Shown here: in pieces, positions 1-10,131 of the stretch
How the letters are laid out: every line of letters starts with the position of its first letter
How positions within the stretch are numbered: position 1 is the first letter of the stretch
NCBI GenBank assembly: GCA_963693305.1
Contig: OY855905.1
Coordinates: 3,582,701 to 3,646,700, forward strand
Source of the DNA: Meandrina meandrites
Lineage: Eukaryota; Cnidaria; Anthozoa; Scleractinia; Meandrinidae
Length of the DNA: 64,000 nt
Reading direction: 5' to 3'
Notes under the pieces: generated by a model
What the model was told of the DNA's origin: nothing
The model's input: the letters and a program-made list of their open reading frames with translations, nothing else
Database searches by the model: none
Made by a program: the position numbers and the translations under genes

Positions 1-966
1 AATGTTTGTTTTAGAATTTCTTTGCCATGGGAGGCCGTGACTGTTGTCTTATTTTCATGTCGGTTTTAACCTTCGCGGAGAAGGTAGCAAAGATCCATAA
101 CAACTCTAGGCCGTAGCTGGCAAGAGGCCAGCCGAGGCACTTGCGTCGTCTAGATGTTAACCAGGGTTGGACATAAGCGCTCGCCCACTCGCCCAGGCGG
201 GCGAGTGTCAGAACTGTCGGGCAAGTACAAATCACGGATCACTCGCCCGGTTAGGCAGATTAAATAAGAATATTCAGCCTGGGCCAGAAAAACAATATTC
301 TTATAAGAATCAACAAGAAAGGTACGAGGGGCTGAACATTTGGAAGTGTTTATTCAAGTCTTAGCCCTTAATATGCTAAATTTACTCCAAAAACCACGTT
401 TTTTAACCGTTAAACTGATTTTTTTGGCGCTACGTTGCTAAATTTCTCTAAACTTTGCCATAAATGCATTTTCGTACACTGCAGTAAGATTTTGAGGAAC
501 ATTTCATGTTATAATGTACAATATTTTACTTTGGCGCCTGCGCATAAGCCAAAATTTGGACTTTTTTGCCGAACAGTTCCGATTCTTTTCCTCGCTGCGT
601 TGCTTTTCGTTTTTCTCTGCTTTCTTATTCTCTCTACCTTCTACACAGTACATCCTTTCTTTTGACCTGAAAAGTTTCGATCTTTAGCAATGAAAAGTTG
701 TGGAAAGGAGACCATGATCAAGTACAAGTATATTGGCCCGTTTTACCACCAATTTTGCACCAAAAACTGATCACGTTTTCTTCGATTAGCTCTGTCAGAT
801 TGCAGTCGATCTTCAAAATGGACAGTCCTGTGGAAAGATCTATCCAACTGGTATTAGTTTAAGAATCTGCTGACATGCAATTCGTGACGTCACAAGTGGT
901 TGAATGGACATTCCTCCAAATCCCGGAATAATCCGGACTTAGCATATTAATGGGTTAATATTTCCA
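1..966. other. Non-coding stretch, no gene seen
   Basis: No exon, repeat pair or RNA gene can be supported here. The short open frames have no recognisable domains and no splice context. Positions about 180-255 have several short GC-rich CTCGCCC/GGGCGAG words, which can pair locally but do not form a clear element. Confidence 0.5.
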
Positions 967-973
967 GCCAATT

Positions 974-1541
974 CACAGGCGTCCCAAACTCACGATTCGA
1001 GAAATCGATCGAAGAAATGATTTATGTAAGCGTATGAACGATTTATGCGAGCGTATGAATGATTTATGTAAGCGTATCGAGTGGGACGTGACTACTTGAA
1101 GTGCGCGGTGTTGTGTTACAATTTAGACCGTTGGAGATTTGAGCTATCTATAAGACTTTGTATGGAGTTTAAAATAACGTGGAATAAAAGCGCTCGACGA
1201 AATAAAATTTTACCTTTTTATCAATAAAATGAAGAAAATGTACTCACCTTTCTTGGTTTCTGTTGTCCTTTTGGGCTGTTTCATCGTTTTTGGGGTTTTT
1301 TGAGGTTTTTGTCGTAACCTAAAACTTTTATTCCACGTTATTTTAAACTCCATACAAAGTCTTATAGAGCGCTCAAATCTCCAACGGTCTAAATTGTAAC
1401 ACAACACCGCGCACTTCAAGTAGTCACGTCCCACTCGATACGCTTACATAAATCATTCATACGCTCGCATAAATCGTTCATACGCTTACATAAATCATTT
1501 CTTCGATCGATTTCTCGAATCGTGAGTTTGGGACGCCTGTG
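974..1541. mobile_element. MITE with ~215-bp inverted arms and 7-bp target duplication
   Basis: The left arm (974 to about 1190) and right arm (about 1327-1541) are near-perfect reverse complements. The outer ends read CACAGGCGTCCC and GGGACGCCTGTG. GCCAATT occurs directly outside both ends (967-973 and 1542-1548), as expected for a target-site duplication. Each arm carries three copies of a roughly 20-bp unit around ATTTATG(T/C)(A/G)AGCGTATGAA. The centre (about 1191-1326) has no credible coding sequence. The superfamily is unassigned; 7-8 bp duplications would suit hAT-like elements. Confidence 0.8.
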
Positions 1542-1738
1542 GCCAATTTGGAATTATGATGATCCACAAGAATGTGTTGAGTATTTACAAATCTTGTGTT
1601 AAATATTTTTAAAATATTCCTTAAAGATCCTTAACTCTAATATCCAGTGTAACCATTCTGCAAATCGGGCCAGTTGCCAAAACTAAAAAAAATACAATTC
1701 TTTATTTTCCCTCCTAGATGTAGAGTGTGCGCTATCAA

Positions 1739-3151
1739 ATGGTCATGAATTACACGGAAGCTGATGACCACATAATGAATTCAACAGCAGCTAACCAGAG
1801 CCAACTGTCAGTGAGTGACGACTCCAGTGATGTAAATTCCTTTTCGTTAGCTGCTAGAGTCGTTAATGGGATTGTCATCTCCAGCTTGTTCACTTTTGGC
1901 ATAGCTGCAAATCTTGTTGTGTTACACGTCTTGAAAGTAAGAGGCATTCTGCTGAAAAACACGTCCGTGATATTAACTAATTTAATGATAACTGATCTGA
2001 TCTGCTGCCTGGTCATCTTACCTCAAGAGTTTGCACTCTACGTGGTAGATGCTAGCTTCCCTCACGCGAAAAAAATGTTCAAAGTGTGTTCTGTTTTGAA
2101 AAATGCCATGATATTTCTTAACTGTGGATTCACCATGGTGTTAAGCGTTGAACGCCGTATTACCGCCACTTACATTGGTAGAAGGAGGAGCCGCCACTTG
2201 TCAAAGTCACTGATGCTGTGCTTGGCCACCGTTTGGCTGTCAAGTCTGGGAAATGCTGCTGTCACTTATTACACTTTTAAAGACGGTGAGCACTTACCAT
2301 GGAAACTCTCGGGCCAAACAACTAGTGCCAGCTCTCGCTGTCCTTCGGCTGGTACCATTTTGGCGTGGCTGGTTGTTCTTTTAGCATCACTCACAGTATT
2401 GTTTTCCCTGCATCGCATGCGAAGTTTCCTTCATCGGATAAATACAGATGCTAAAGAAGCGTTCCAGAGTTTTTCAAAAAGCGAGACGAGACGACGTAAA
2501 ATACAAAAGCGGATTACGTTCTCTTCGTTCGCTTCCCTTGTTACATTCGCTGTCTCTTATTTACCCATTGCTACAACATGGCTATTGTGGTACGGTCTAG
2601 GGAGACAGACAAGCGATGCTAATTCCTTTGCACACGTCCTCTGTTCGCTGGCTCACACCATCAATCCTCTAATCGCTACAGCGATGAGCAGCAGATTACA
2701 GAATGCCTTTGTAAAAATCCTCAAGTCATTTTACCCATTTCATGCACTATTAAAACGGTACCCATCGTTTGCTAACAGCATCACTAGCTTTAACAGTCAA
2801 AGCATGCCTGACTCTCCATTGAATCATAACTTGGAAAACGTCGAAATGATGAACAACAACTCCCAAGACACTGCCGTTATAATTAATGCAAATTCACAGG
2901 AAGTTTCAAGCACTGAAGACAGTTTTGTTCCCGGGAAAGTTGGTGTCTCTAGTATTGCTGTCTGGGACCGTTACATCAGCGATAAGAAATCCAATAGGCA
3001 AGCAACGATAGTGAAGAAAGAGCCGCTTACCAGGAAACGTTCGTCGTCTGCTGGCGCTATTCGCAGTAGTCATCACCTGAGCGTGCCACATCAGGAAGAT
3101 AAGGAAGATAGAATTAAGCGATTATCAGGTACTTTTATCAATAAGATTTAA
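1739..3151 (+). CDS. Class A (rhodopsin-like) G-protein-coupled receptor, orphan
   Basis: A seven-helix plasma-membrane receptor of about 470 residues encoded in one exon. A pyrimidine-rich tract and AG at 1716-1717 suggest a spliced 5' leader. The first ATG is at 1739 and a second is at 1745. The N-terminus has N-glycosylation sequons near residues 4, 14, 19. Helices lie at about residues 44-66 (GIAAN, the TM1 Asn), 78-101 (LMITD, the TM2 Asp), 115-139, 158-178, 205-228, 259-286 and 297-317. The TM3 end reads VERR instead of D/ERY, with Cys117 at the helix start. TM6 has SYLP where CWxP is usual, and TM7 has NPLIAT where NPxxY is usual. A Ser-rich tail of about 150 residues follows. The fold is clear, but ligand and subfamily cannot be read. 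The altered ERY and NPxxY motifs are common among cnidarian orphan receptors and may change activation. Confidence 0.88.
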   Translation: MVMNYTEADDHIMNSTAANQSQLSVSDDSSDVNSFSLAARVVNGIVISSLFTFGIAANLVVLHVLKVRGILLKNTSVILTNLMITDLICCLVILPQEFALYVVDASFPHAKKMFKVCSVLKNAMIFLNCGFTMVLSVERRITATYIGRRRSRHLSKSLMLCLATVWLSSLGNAAVTYYTFKDGEHLPWKLSGQTTSASSRCPSAGTILAWLVVLLASLTVLFSLHRMRSFLHRINTDAKEAFQSFSKSETRRRKIQKRITFSSFASLVTFAVSYLPIATTWLLWYGLGRQTSDANSFAHVLCSLAHTINPLIATAMSSRLQNAFVKILKSFYPFHALLKRYPSFANSITSFNSQSMPDSPLNHNLENVEMMNNNSQDTAVIINANSQEVSSTEDSFVPGKVGVSSIAVWDRYISDKKSNRQATIVKKEPLTRKRSSSAGAIRSSHHLSVPHQEDKEDRIKRLSGTFINKI

Positions 3152-3517
3152 GGCAATGGAATGGTGAATGCCTGTGCTATGCCATATACAAACAAATGTA
3201 CATAACAGCAAAACCGCCGGCTCTCGAGGAACCTTGAATACCACGGCTGATTCTGTCGTCGAGAAGTGATATAGAACTGTAGAACGTAATTTGTTCATTT
3301 ACTACATGCATCTAAACACTAAGACTATGATCCATAGATATGGATTTGAATGTAAGGTACTGTACATAAACGTTTGTAGTAAGTTATGAAAAACCATTCG
3401 AGGCTTTAGAAGTTAGAATATTTTTATACGCAAGATAAGATCTTGGATAAATGTTTATTTTTTGCCCCCCTCGTCCATTGTTTGTCAATAAATGGCTTTT
3501 TAAAAGCCAAGCTGGAT
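3152..3517 (+). other. Probable 3' UTR of the GPCR gene
   Basis: This non-coding stretch follows the GPCR stop codon and includes a canonical AATAAA. No other feature is seen. Confidence 0.55.
3487..3492 (+). promoter_or_regulatory. Polyadenylation signal AATAAA
   Basis: A canonical hexamer about 335 bases after the GPCR stop codon, on the same strand. It is the best candidate for 3'-end formation of this transcript. Confidence 0.5.
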
Positions 3518-3520
3518 CTT

Positions 3521-3579
<59 letters not shown>

Positions 3580-3592
3580 TCTATTTATTTAG
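3518..3592. repeat. (TTTA)n microsatellite
   Basis: About 18 consecutive TTTA units with one TCTA interruption near the end. A simple repeat. Confidence 0.95.
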
Positions 3593-3608
3593 CTATTGAA
3601 GTCAGCTA

Positions 3609-4695
3609 GGGCCAATTCGCACTAGGGGACAAATTTTGTAACAATTGGTAGATTTCATCACTTGTGTGTCACTTGTTACAGGCTGTGTTTTCACCAGGAC
3701 AATTTTAGCTAGATAAAGTCAGAAAAGTCCGGAAATACAGTGAAAACACTTTGTCTAGTGTTTAGCGAGTTAACAGTGCCAACTGTTTTCACAAGGAAAA
3801 ACAACGGGTTTTCTCGCCTTTACGACAGGAAACTCACGCAGAGTTATACTACCTCGCAAGATGGTTTAACTTGTCCCAACAAATACCGCAGCCAATCGCA
3901 TCGCGTGTAGTGACAGATGCCTGCCAAACAATGTGGCAAAATTATTTTCCAGACGCTCGCATTGTGGTTCTTTCGAAACAAAACCTTGTATGCTTGTAAA
4001 CATGGCTCACGAATTGCAAACCTTTTCCCAATTCTTTCGCCGTTTTACAATTCCTCCGGGCCTTACCTGTTTCACAGCGTTGGCATGCAGCATCATTTCC
4101 CGCATTATGGGCAACCAGCAGTTCTTCAATACCAAATTCCTATGCCACATGCGACACCCTCGACAAGCTCAGTAGTCCTGACTTACACTGCTTACGGCAA
4201 CGAAAGCGAAAGCTCAACGGACGAAGAAAATACAAAGCCAGGAGCTACGAATAGGAACCGTGGCTCCAACTGGACATTTTTGAAAGTTGTGCGGATTTGT
4301 AATTTGAATCTTTCGAGTTATTAGTGACTTAACTTTTTCCAGTGAAAACAGATGTTATGTTTAACTAGCTAATGTCGGTCGGCAAACAAACACCTAGGAA
4401 GAATGTTCAGCTAGTTAATCGGCCTAGTGAAAACACAGCCACAGAAATCAAGTGCGAATGCGTTTTTTGAGATCTAGAACTTGTCCAACAATTCAGGAAA
4501 ACAAAGAAGCAGTTGTCTTTTGATTGGTCCGCGTTGCACGCGCGATACATTTTGTCAAACAATCGCAAAAACAAGAGCGAACGACTTGTTGGACAAGGGC
4601 AAATTTTGTCAAAACGGACAAATCTTCAAAGGGGCCGATGTCCTGCCTCAAGGCAGGACAATTCATAACAAGTCGCATTCCAACGCCCCTCGTAA
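3609..4695. repeat. Dispersed inverted-repeat element, copy 1 (truncated and interrupted)
   Basis: It begins GGGCCAATTCGCACTAG and, apart from one inserted element, matches 33035 to about 33325 for roughly 330 bp in the same orientation. Copy 1 stops being similar after CGCCCCTCGTAAT near 4695, so it lacks the right terminus that copy 2 retains. It is split by the element at 3681-4440. No transposase is encoded. Confidence 0.7.
3681..4440. mobile_element. 760-bp inverted-repeat transposon nested in the dispersed repeat
   Basis: The ends are inverted: GGCTGTGTTTTCACCAGG at the left and CCTAGTGAAAACACAGCC at the right. ACA flanks both sides (3678-3680 and 4441-4443). The homologous repeat at 33.0 kb lacks this segment, so it is an insertion. 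An open frame at 3917-4324 (+, 135 codons) ends with an SNWTFLKVVR segment. That resembles the start of the Myb/MADF-like DNA-binding proteins carried by PIF/Harbinger transposons. The frame looks like a truncated remnant, and the Harbinger assignment is tentative. Confidence 0.6.
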
Positions 4696-4706
4696 TAGGA
4701 CAATAA

Positions 4707-4830
4707 AATGACTTTTTGAGGGAATATTGTTTATTTGCGTAGTGTCATTTGCGGCCTGAGCGCGAAGCGCAAGGGCCGCAAATGACACTACAAGGGAGCA
4801 AATAAACAATATTCCCGAAAAAACGTCATT
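4707..4830. repeat. Imperfect palindrome with ~50-bp arms
   Basis: The left arm (4707-4756) and right arm (4774-4830) are reverse complements around a GC-rich loop. The arms contain GGGAATATTGTTTATTTG and the core GTGTCATTTGCGGCC. A hairpin-type dispersed repeat with no coding content. Confidence 0.75.
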
Positions 4831-4835
4831 TAATT

Positions 4836-5540
4836 ATCATTATTATCAATATACAAGGCCAAATAACATCCCTGAACATCCAGATATAAACTGACACATT
4901 TAATGAGCTTTACATGTTCAATAATACAAGTACTTCGCGTTGAAAAGTTTGTGCTATGCTACACTGAGGCCCATGTATTGTATAGGTGTAGTTGAAAAGA
5001 GCTGCTGTGTCTCTGAAAATAAGTGGATAATAATAATTTACGAACTTACATTTTCCAGTTGAATGAGCCTCGGCGTAAAATCCCCGCAATGCTTCAGTTA
5101 ATTTAGCTCGACCCGAGAAACACAAAATGAAGTGAACCGTTGTTTTGTTGTGTTTCGTTTCTCGTAAGACAACAAGAAGTTGCTCTCTTTATATCTTCCC
5201 CTTGTGCTTTTGCTTCTAAATCCGAATATTTTAGCTGCATTTTGTCCCATTCATAACAAATAGGCTTTGATTTTTCTTTTCGAACACTATTCGCTCAGCG
5301 AGAAACTGTTCGAGACCTTTTTTACTTTAAACTTGCTGTACGCACCTAAATGGTTTTCCCGCGTCATTAAACGTGACCTGATTGGTTAATATTAATCGGA
5401 TGATGAACCGAGAACCAATCAGCTGCAGGGCCGTTAATGCATTAACGGCCCGCCAGGAGTCATTTACGGCCCGCAAAGCGCGTGTTTTCAAGAGGGCGGT
5501 TTTCAATTTGGCCGCGTATATTGATAATAATAGTTATTAA
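4836..5540. mobile_element. Inverted-repeat-bounded non-coding element
   Basis: The left edge reads TTATTATCAATATACAAGGCCA and the right edge TTGGCCGCGTATATTGATAATAA, which are inverted. The right part (about 5280-5540) contains TTCGCTCAGCGAGAAACTGTT and a gAACCAATCAG block. That block recurs at about 56990-57240 and 58380-58615, so this is a multi-copy family. No transposase frame is present. Confidence 0.5.
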
Positions 5541-6690
5541 TTGTGATCTTCTTCGGCCCGGCCAGGCGTCTATCAGTCTAATAATTAAACGTTTATGTTC
5601 AGATTTAGACTTGCTCCACGTCGCTCCTTTTTTTCTTTGTGTCGACAGAATTATTTAATAAGATCACTTACAAAAAGGTAATATAAAATCGCGTGTTGAA
5701 AAACGCGCTGACCGGAATATATTCATCCATGCATGTTAGTGCGAAAAGTAGCGCACTAAATTCATGAATCGCTCAGAACGACATTTTGATTTTAAGCCAA
5801 AGCGCGCACTCCGTATTCAGCCGTCACCTGTGAATCAAACGAGCGTCTTGAAGCAAGCCTAGTTCCATATTAATATGGATTATAAACGTGAAAAGTTCAG
5901 ACTAATTTTTTTAAGATATGCCATCAGTAAAGAGATGTTTTGTAGCTACTAGTCAAGTAAAACTTTGATTAAAAAAATGGGCTCCAGGTTCTAAGGGCGT
6001 AAAAAGCAATATGTTATGAATCTCATCTATTTGTTTAGCTTCTGTCAGTAATTCAAACTGAGTTTTCAAGATACTATACACTATGTAGCTACAATTCCTT
6101 TGCAACATTTTTTGTCTAGTAAAACCTTTGAGATCTGACTGTAAGTCATGATTAAGATTACCATTGAGCGGATGTTTCGCGGATGTTTTTGGTCCAGTTG
6201 ACCCGTCCTTGCAGCCTATCATGGGAGAAGTTATTTGCGAATTGATGAAAAGCTGTAAAAGTGCTACCTTTGAAGTTTTGAAGTTAATTTAAGCTTTGAA
6301 GTTAATTTAAGATTGCTATGAACCCAATCTACAGAATTTTTGTTTAGACTAGTTTAGAATTTTGTTTAGCCTGGGTCAAACAAAGATATATTAAAATTTT
6401 GACGTTGCCATAGCAACGAAATTTGACGTCACAGTAATTTCGATTTGTTCATTGGGGTTGCGGGGACTTTCATTTCATATTCACTCCATTTTGGTCCCCT
6501 GGAAGGCAGAGAGCGGCTTCTATTTTTGCGCGGCACAGTAATTTGGATACATTCTTATATTGACATGCTCGGTCGATTATTGGACCATTTTTGGAATCAT
6601 TAAAGTGAAAAATCGCAAATTAAAATGCTTTGCAAAGTTTCTTTTCGTTATGGATAAAACATGTAAAGAAAACGCTATAGCAAAAGTGTG
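5541..6690. other. Non-coding stretch, no gene seen
   Basis: AT-rich sequence with only short frames of no recognisable content. No splice-flanked exon or RNA gene was found on either strand. Confidence 0.45.
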
Positions 6691-6984
6691 GTCATGCAAG
6701 GTAGGGGTCTGGCGGTTTCAAATGAGTAGCGCATGAAACCTTGATAAAGTTGTACAAAAGTTTTACCTTAGAATTATTTGTAAGGCAATAGAATGCCAAA
6801 ACGGGAATATCTAAGCCATTACGAGCCGTCGTAACGGGAATTAATATGAATGTGTTGGAAAAAAAAGATGTGGGACCGACCTCATTGCTGATAGGACTGC
6901 GTGCTGTACAAATCAGATGCTGCAAGGCAAGGCAATTCCTATTGGAGTGCGCGGGTAGACACACTAACGTCTTACCAATCGAGC

Positions 6985-7090
6985 GCGATGGCCGTACTGG
7001 GAATATTGGCCCTAGGTCGTGGCAGTACGGACCGAGCGCAGCGACCACCGTACAAAAACGACCGAGGGCCAATATTCCCCAGTACTCGTT
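6985..7090. repeat. Palindromic dispersed-repeat segment
   Basis: CCGTACTGGGAATATTGGCCCT near 6991-7012 is matched in inverse by AGGGCCAATATTCCCCAGTAC near 7065-7085, around a GC-rich loop. A second small inverted pair (GTTTCCACGGAAAC) lies at about 7149-7162. The host element's full limits cannot be set. Confidence 0.5.
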
Positions 7091-7250
7091 TTAGCTGCAA
7101 ATTTTGAATTTGCCGGCTTTCGACAACAAAAATATACACGGCTTATGACCGTTTCCACGGAAACGGTCCGTATGGCAAAACTCCGACCAAGTACGAACCA
7201 ATCACAACGCTCAGATTTACCTCAAGACTGCCTTGCCATATAATAAATTA

Positions 7251-8065
7251 AGTTATCATCTGTGTTTCGGGAAGCCAGTAGGCTTTCTTGTATTCAAACT
7301 GGAAATCGACTCTTTAGTATGACTAAAAGTTATTACCCAAGATCGAAGCGTTAAATTTGTTTTTGAAACTTATCTTATTATAAGCTGCATTTCATTCCGG
7401 TTTCTTATCGGTGTTAAAGAGCGAATAAAAAGGTGCGTGAAAGCTTGGAACTCGCGACCAAGAAAAATTAGGAGGGGGTGGGTGGGAGTAAAAAGGAAAG
7501 AGGGACCAAAGAAAACACCTGCCAATACTCCTAGGAATTTTACCCAAATCCCTCTCATGCACTAACGGAAGATAATGGAGATTCTTGACGGGATATAACA
7601 AATCGCCCAGAGATAATGACACATTTGTAATAAAGACGTTTTTCATTACTAATATCAGATTTTACGCCTTTGTTTTGAACTGTGGGAGAGACCGAAGAAG
7701 ATTTTTTAGCAATTGCTATCTATGATGCTGAGAGGCAAAGTGTCTTAAGGTGGATTACTAATGTCGCGTGAATTTAACTGGCTTTCGGTGCATAAATTAA
7801 AAAAGAGGAAATGCATGGGCTTACGTCTGTGGAAAAAGTTGAATGTGCTTCGGCGAGTTCTTGAAGGCGCGCACTTTTTAAAACGCGTAGTCACATCAGG
7901 GACTGAGCAAGATTTGTGGAGGCAGAAATGGTGTACCCCTCCCTCAAGGTCAGCCAGCCTCACCAGTTTCCCCAGCCCCAGAGGTATTCTTGAGGGAGAG
8001 GTTACAATGCCATGACGTGTGGCTTCAGAACAAAACGTATTTGCCGTCAATGGAGATTAGGAATA
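7251..8065. other. Non-coding stretch, no gene seen
   Basis: Short overlapping frames occur on both strands, but none has recognisable motifs or splice context. Confidence 0.45.
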
Positions 8066-8070
8066 TACCT

Positions 8071-9063
8071 TGTTACGCCGCAAAATGTAATAATCGCCGC
8101 AAAATGTAATACTAACGCAAAATGTAATAACAATCGCCGCAAAATGTAATACTGACGCAAAATGTAATAACATTGACGCAAAATGTAATAAAGTGTTCAA
8201 CGCAAAATGTAATAACTTTCTAACGCAAAATGTAATAACTTTTTTAACGCAAAATGTAACAACGCAAAATGTAATACAAGTCTTTATAAGAAGTCAAAGT
8301 ACCTATTTAAAAGTCTCTCATATAAAGCTGCACGGTGGGTGTATCTGAAGTGTACTCAAGCTGGACTGGTACTACGGGCAGAAGGACTGGCAATTTGATG
8401 AGTTATGTCTCGTATTTTATACGGGTTCATAACTGCAAATTAAAAAACAGGCCGATCACGACTCCCATTGGTCGATGTTTATAATCTTTGACCTTCAGGG
8501 TTTTGCTTTAACGGGTATATCCGTCTCACTTCTTCTCACCCCAACCTACACGCGCAAGTCCGTTGACTGTTTTGTGTGTAGTATATGCCATTGCATGGCT
8601 TAGTTCAGGCAAGACCATGGTTTCGATCCTCCTTATGGATCTCATCAGTTACCGGTATCCTGTTCTCTGTACTTTTGTTGCTAGCGCAACTCGTACATGT
8701 GCGAGAATGTAAGACATTCTGCGGCTTGGCACAAAATGCTCATGGTGTGTACCCTTGGGACGGATCGAAAATCCCTGGTTTCTATTGGCTAACACAACTA
8801 GCTTTACCGTCTTGTTTTGTTTTTCTTTTACGCCATTTGACTTCTCATAAAGACTTGTATTACATTTTGCGTTGTTACAATTTGCGTTAAAAAAGTTATT
8901 ACATTTTGCGTTGGAAAGTTATTACATTTTGCGTTGAGCACTTTATTACATTTTGCGTCAATGTTATTACATTTTGCGTCAGTATTACATTTTGCGGCGA
9001 TTGTTATTACACTTTGCGTTAGTATTACATATTGCGGCGATTATTACATTTTGCGGCGTAACA
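8071..9063. mobile_element. 993-bp non-autonomous TGT...ACA transposon with arrayed subterminal repeats
   Basis: The ends are TGTTACGCCGC and its complement. The 5-bp target duplication TACCT lies at 8066-8070 and 9064-9068. Terminal inverted repeats of about 228 bp (8071-8298 and 8836-9063) each contain ten copies of a motif of the form CGCAAAATGTAATA, with spacers of 2-10 bases. The arrays are highly conserved between the two arms. The 537-bp centre carries no transposase. An open frame at 8585-8890 is probably chance. The end structure matches the 7.7-kb Ginger-like element at 19715-27460, suggesting mobilisation by a related enzyme. Confidence 0.85.
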
Positions 9064-9265
9064 TACCTCTTGCGAGGTCAAACAGTGAAGCCCTAGTGTT
9101 AGAGAATCCAATGAATATCTCCGCGACTTGAGCTACGCCCTTTGCTTGTGACCTGTCTCTGTTGTTTTTTTTATTTTTTATTATTTTCGTAACACTGTAG
9201 CTTACAGAAAACAATAAAGAAATGGTTAAAATAAACAACTTTCTACTGCATTTTTGCCGCATTAT

Positions 9266-9440
9266 CTATTGAAAATGCCCCGCAGAAAAACCAGGAGATG
9301 GCATTTCCGAGACCCTAAATTTCAAAATTTTCTGGGGGAGCATGCCCCCTGATCCCCCTAGTTGCAAGCGCCTTCGGCGCTTAGAAAAAAATTCCTTATC
9401 GTGCGTACATCTTAAAAACACCACGCTACGCCCCTGGTAG
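9266..9440 (-). repeat. Dispersed repeat with GCGCCTTCGGCGC palindrome
   Basis: Read on the - strand it shares with 17283-17480 a series of blocks: a CGTAG(C/A)GTGG start, a GCGCCGAAGGCGC palindrome, a run of GGGGG, and a final GGAATGCCATTTCCTG-like block. An interspersed repeat family; the superfamily is not determinable from this. Confidence 0.5.
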
Positions 9441-9805
9441 TTGCGTCCAATTGTGATTAAATACACGATCAAAGTATAAAGGCAAAAAGGTTTGCTTATG
9501 TAGAACTAACACTTAGTTTAACTGGTGGTCATGATCATACGTTCCTTTAATTTTCCCCAACTGCGAATACTAACTACGAATAGGCTAATTAATGAGCTTG
9601 CGAAAGCATGCTACCGTTAATAAACGGACAGTTTTTCCTACGAAACTTTTGAAATTTGTTGATGACAGGAACTTATAAATAACCAGGTCTCTGTAATTAG
9701 CAATCTCTAATATTTCTAATTATTCTCTTACTGCAAGTCAAATTTTCTTGATTTTCTAGCGTCACACTTGAATAATGATGACAGGTATCTTACCACGCTT
9801 CTTAG

Positions 9806-10131
9806 TTAGACATGCATTGTATTATATTCAATGGAAATCTTGTAGATAATACTTATTGTAAGAGAAAAGTATATAAGAAGACATGTATAGTAACAGCTCG
9901 TAACTGCTGATGTCTTTCGTAGTAGGTTTACTGCATATACTACTTGCAACTGTTCATTTCTCCAGCTGTTCGCTAATGCATGTTGTGGTGAAGTAGATGA
10001 AATAATTGTTGGAGAAATGACCAAATTACTGTCGTCAGTTTCTTGTTCAATGTCTTCACTTCTAAGAGAGGCTTGGGGAGAAGACGAGGATGCCTCATCT
10101 GTGGCTGGTTGGCAGTCTGCTCCCTCAAGCT
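9806..10131 (-). CDS. LGR gene: terminal exon (cytoplasmic tail end)
   Basis: The phase-1 entry after AG (CATGAAG) matches the phase-1 end of the preceding tail exon. It encodes an acidic, Ser-rich stretch beginning ELEGADCQPATDEASSSS and runs to a stop at 9806. The last third is hydrophobic and less convincing, so an internal donor or earlier end is possible. The acceptor has a T-rich tract but is weaker than its neighbours. Confidence 0.5.

Noticed and set aside
1210..1434. - strand frame in the MITE
   Set aside because: It lies mostly in the inverted arm of a non-coding element.
8585..8890. 101-codon frame in the 993-bp element
   Set aside because: It runs into the terminal repeat array and shows no transposase or other motif. 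It is probably chance.
8071..9063. CRISPR-like arrays of short repeats with spacers
   Set aside because: The units sit in mirror-image arrays at both ends of a transposon with a target duplication. Spacers are 2-10 bases and are conserved between arms. This is a eukaryotic transposon end, as are the arrays at 19.7 and 27.2 kb.
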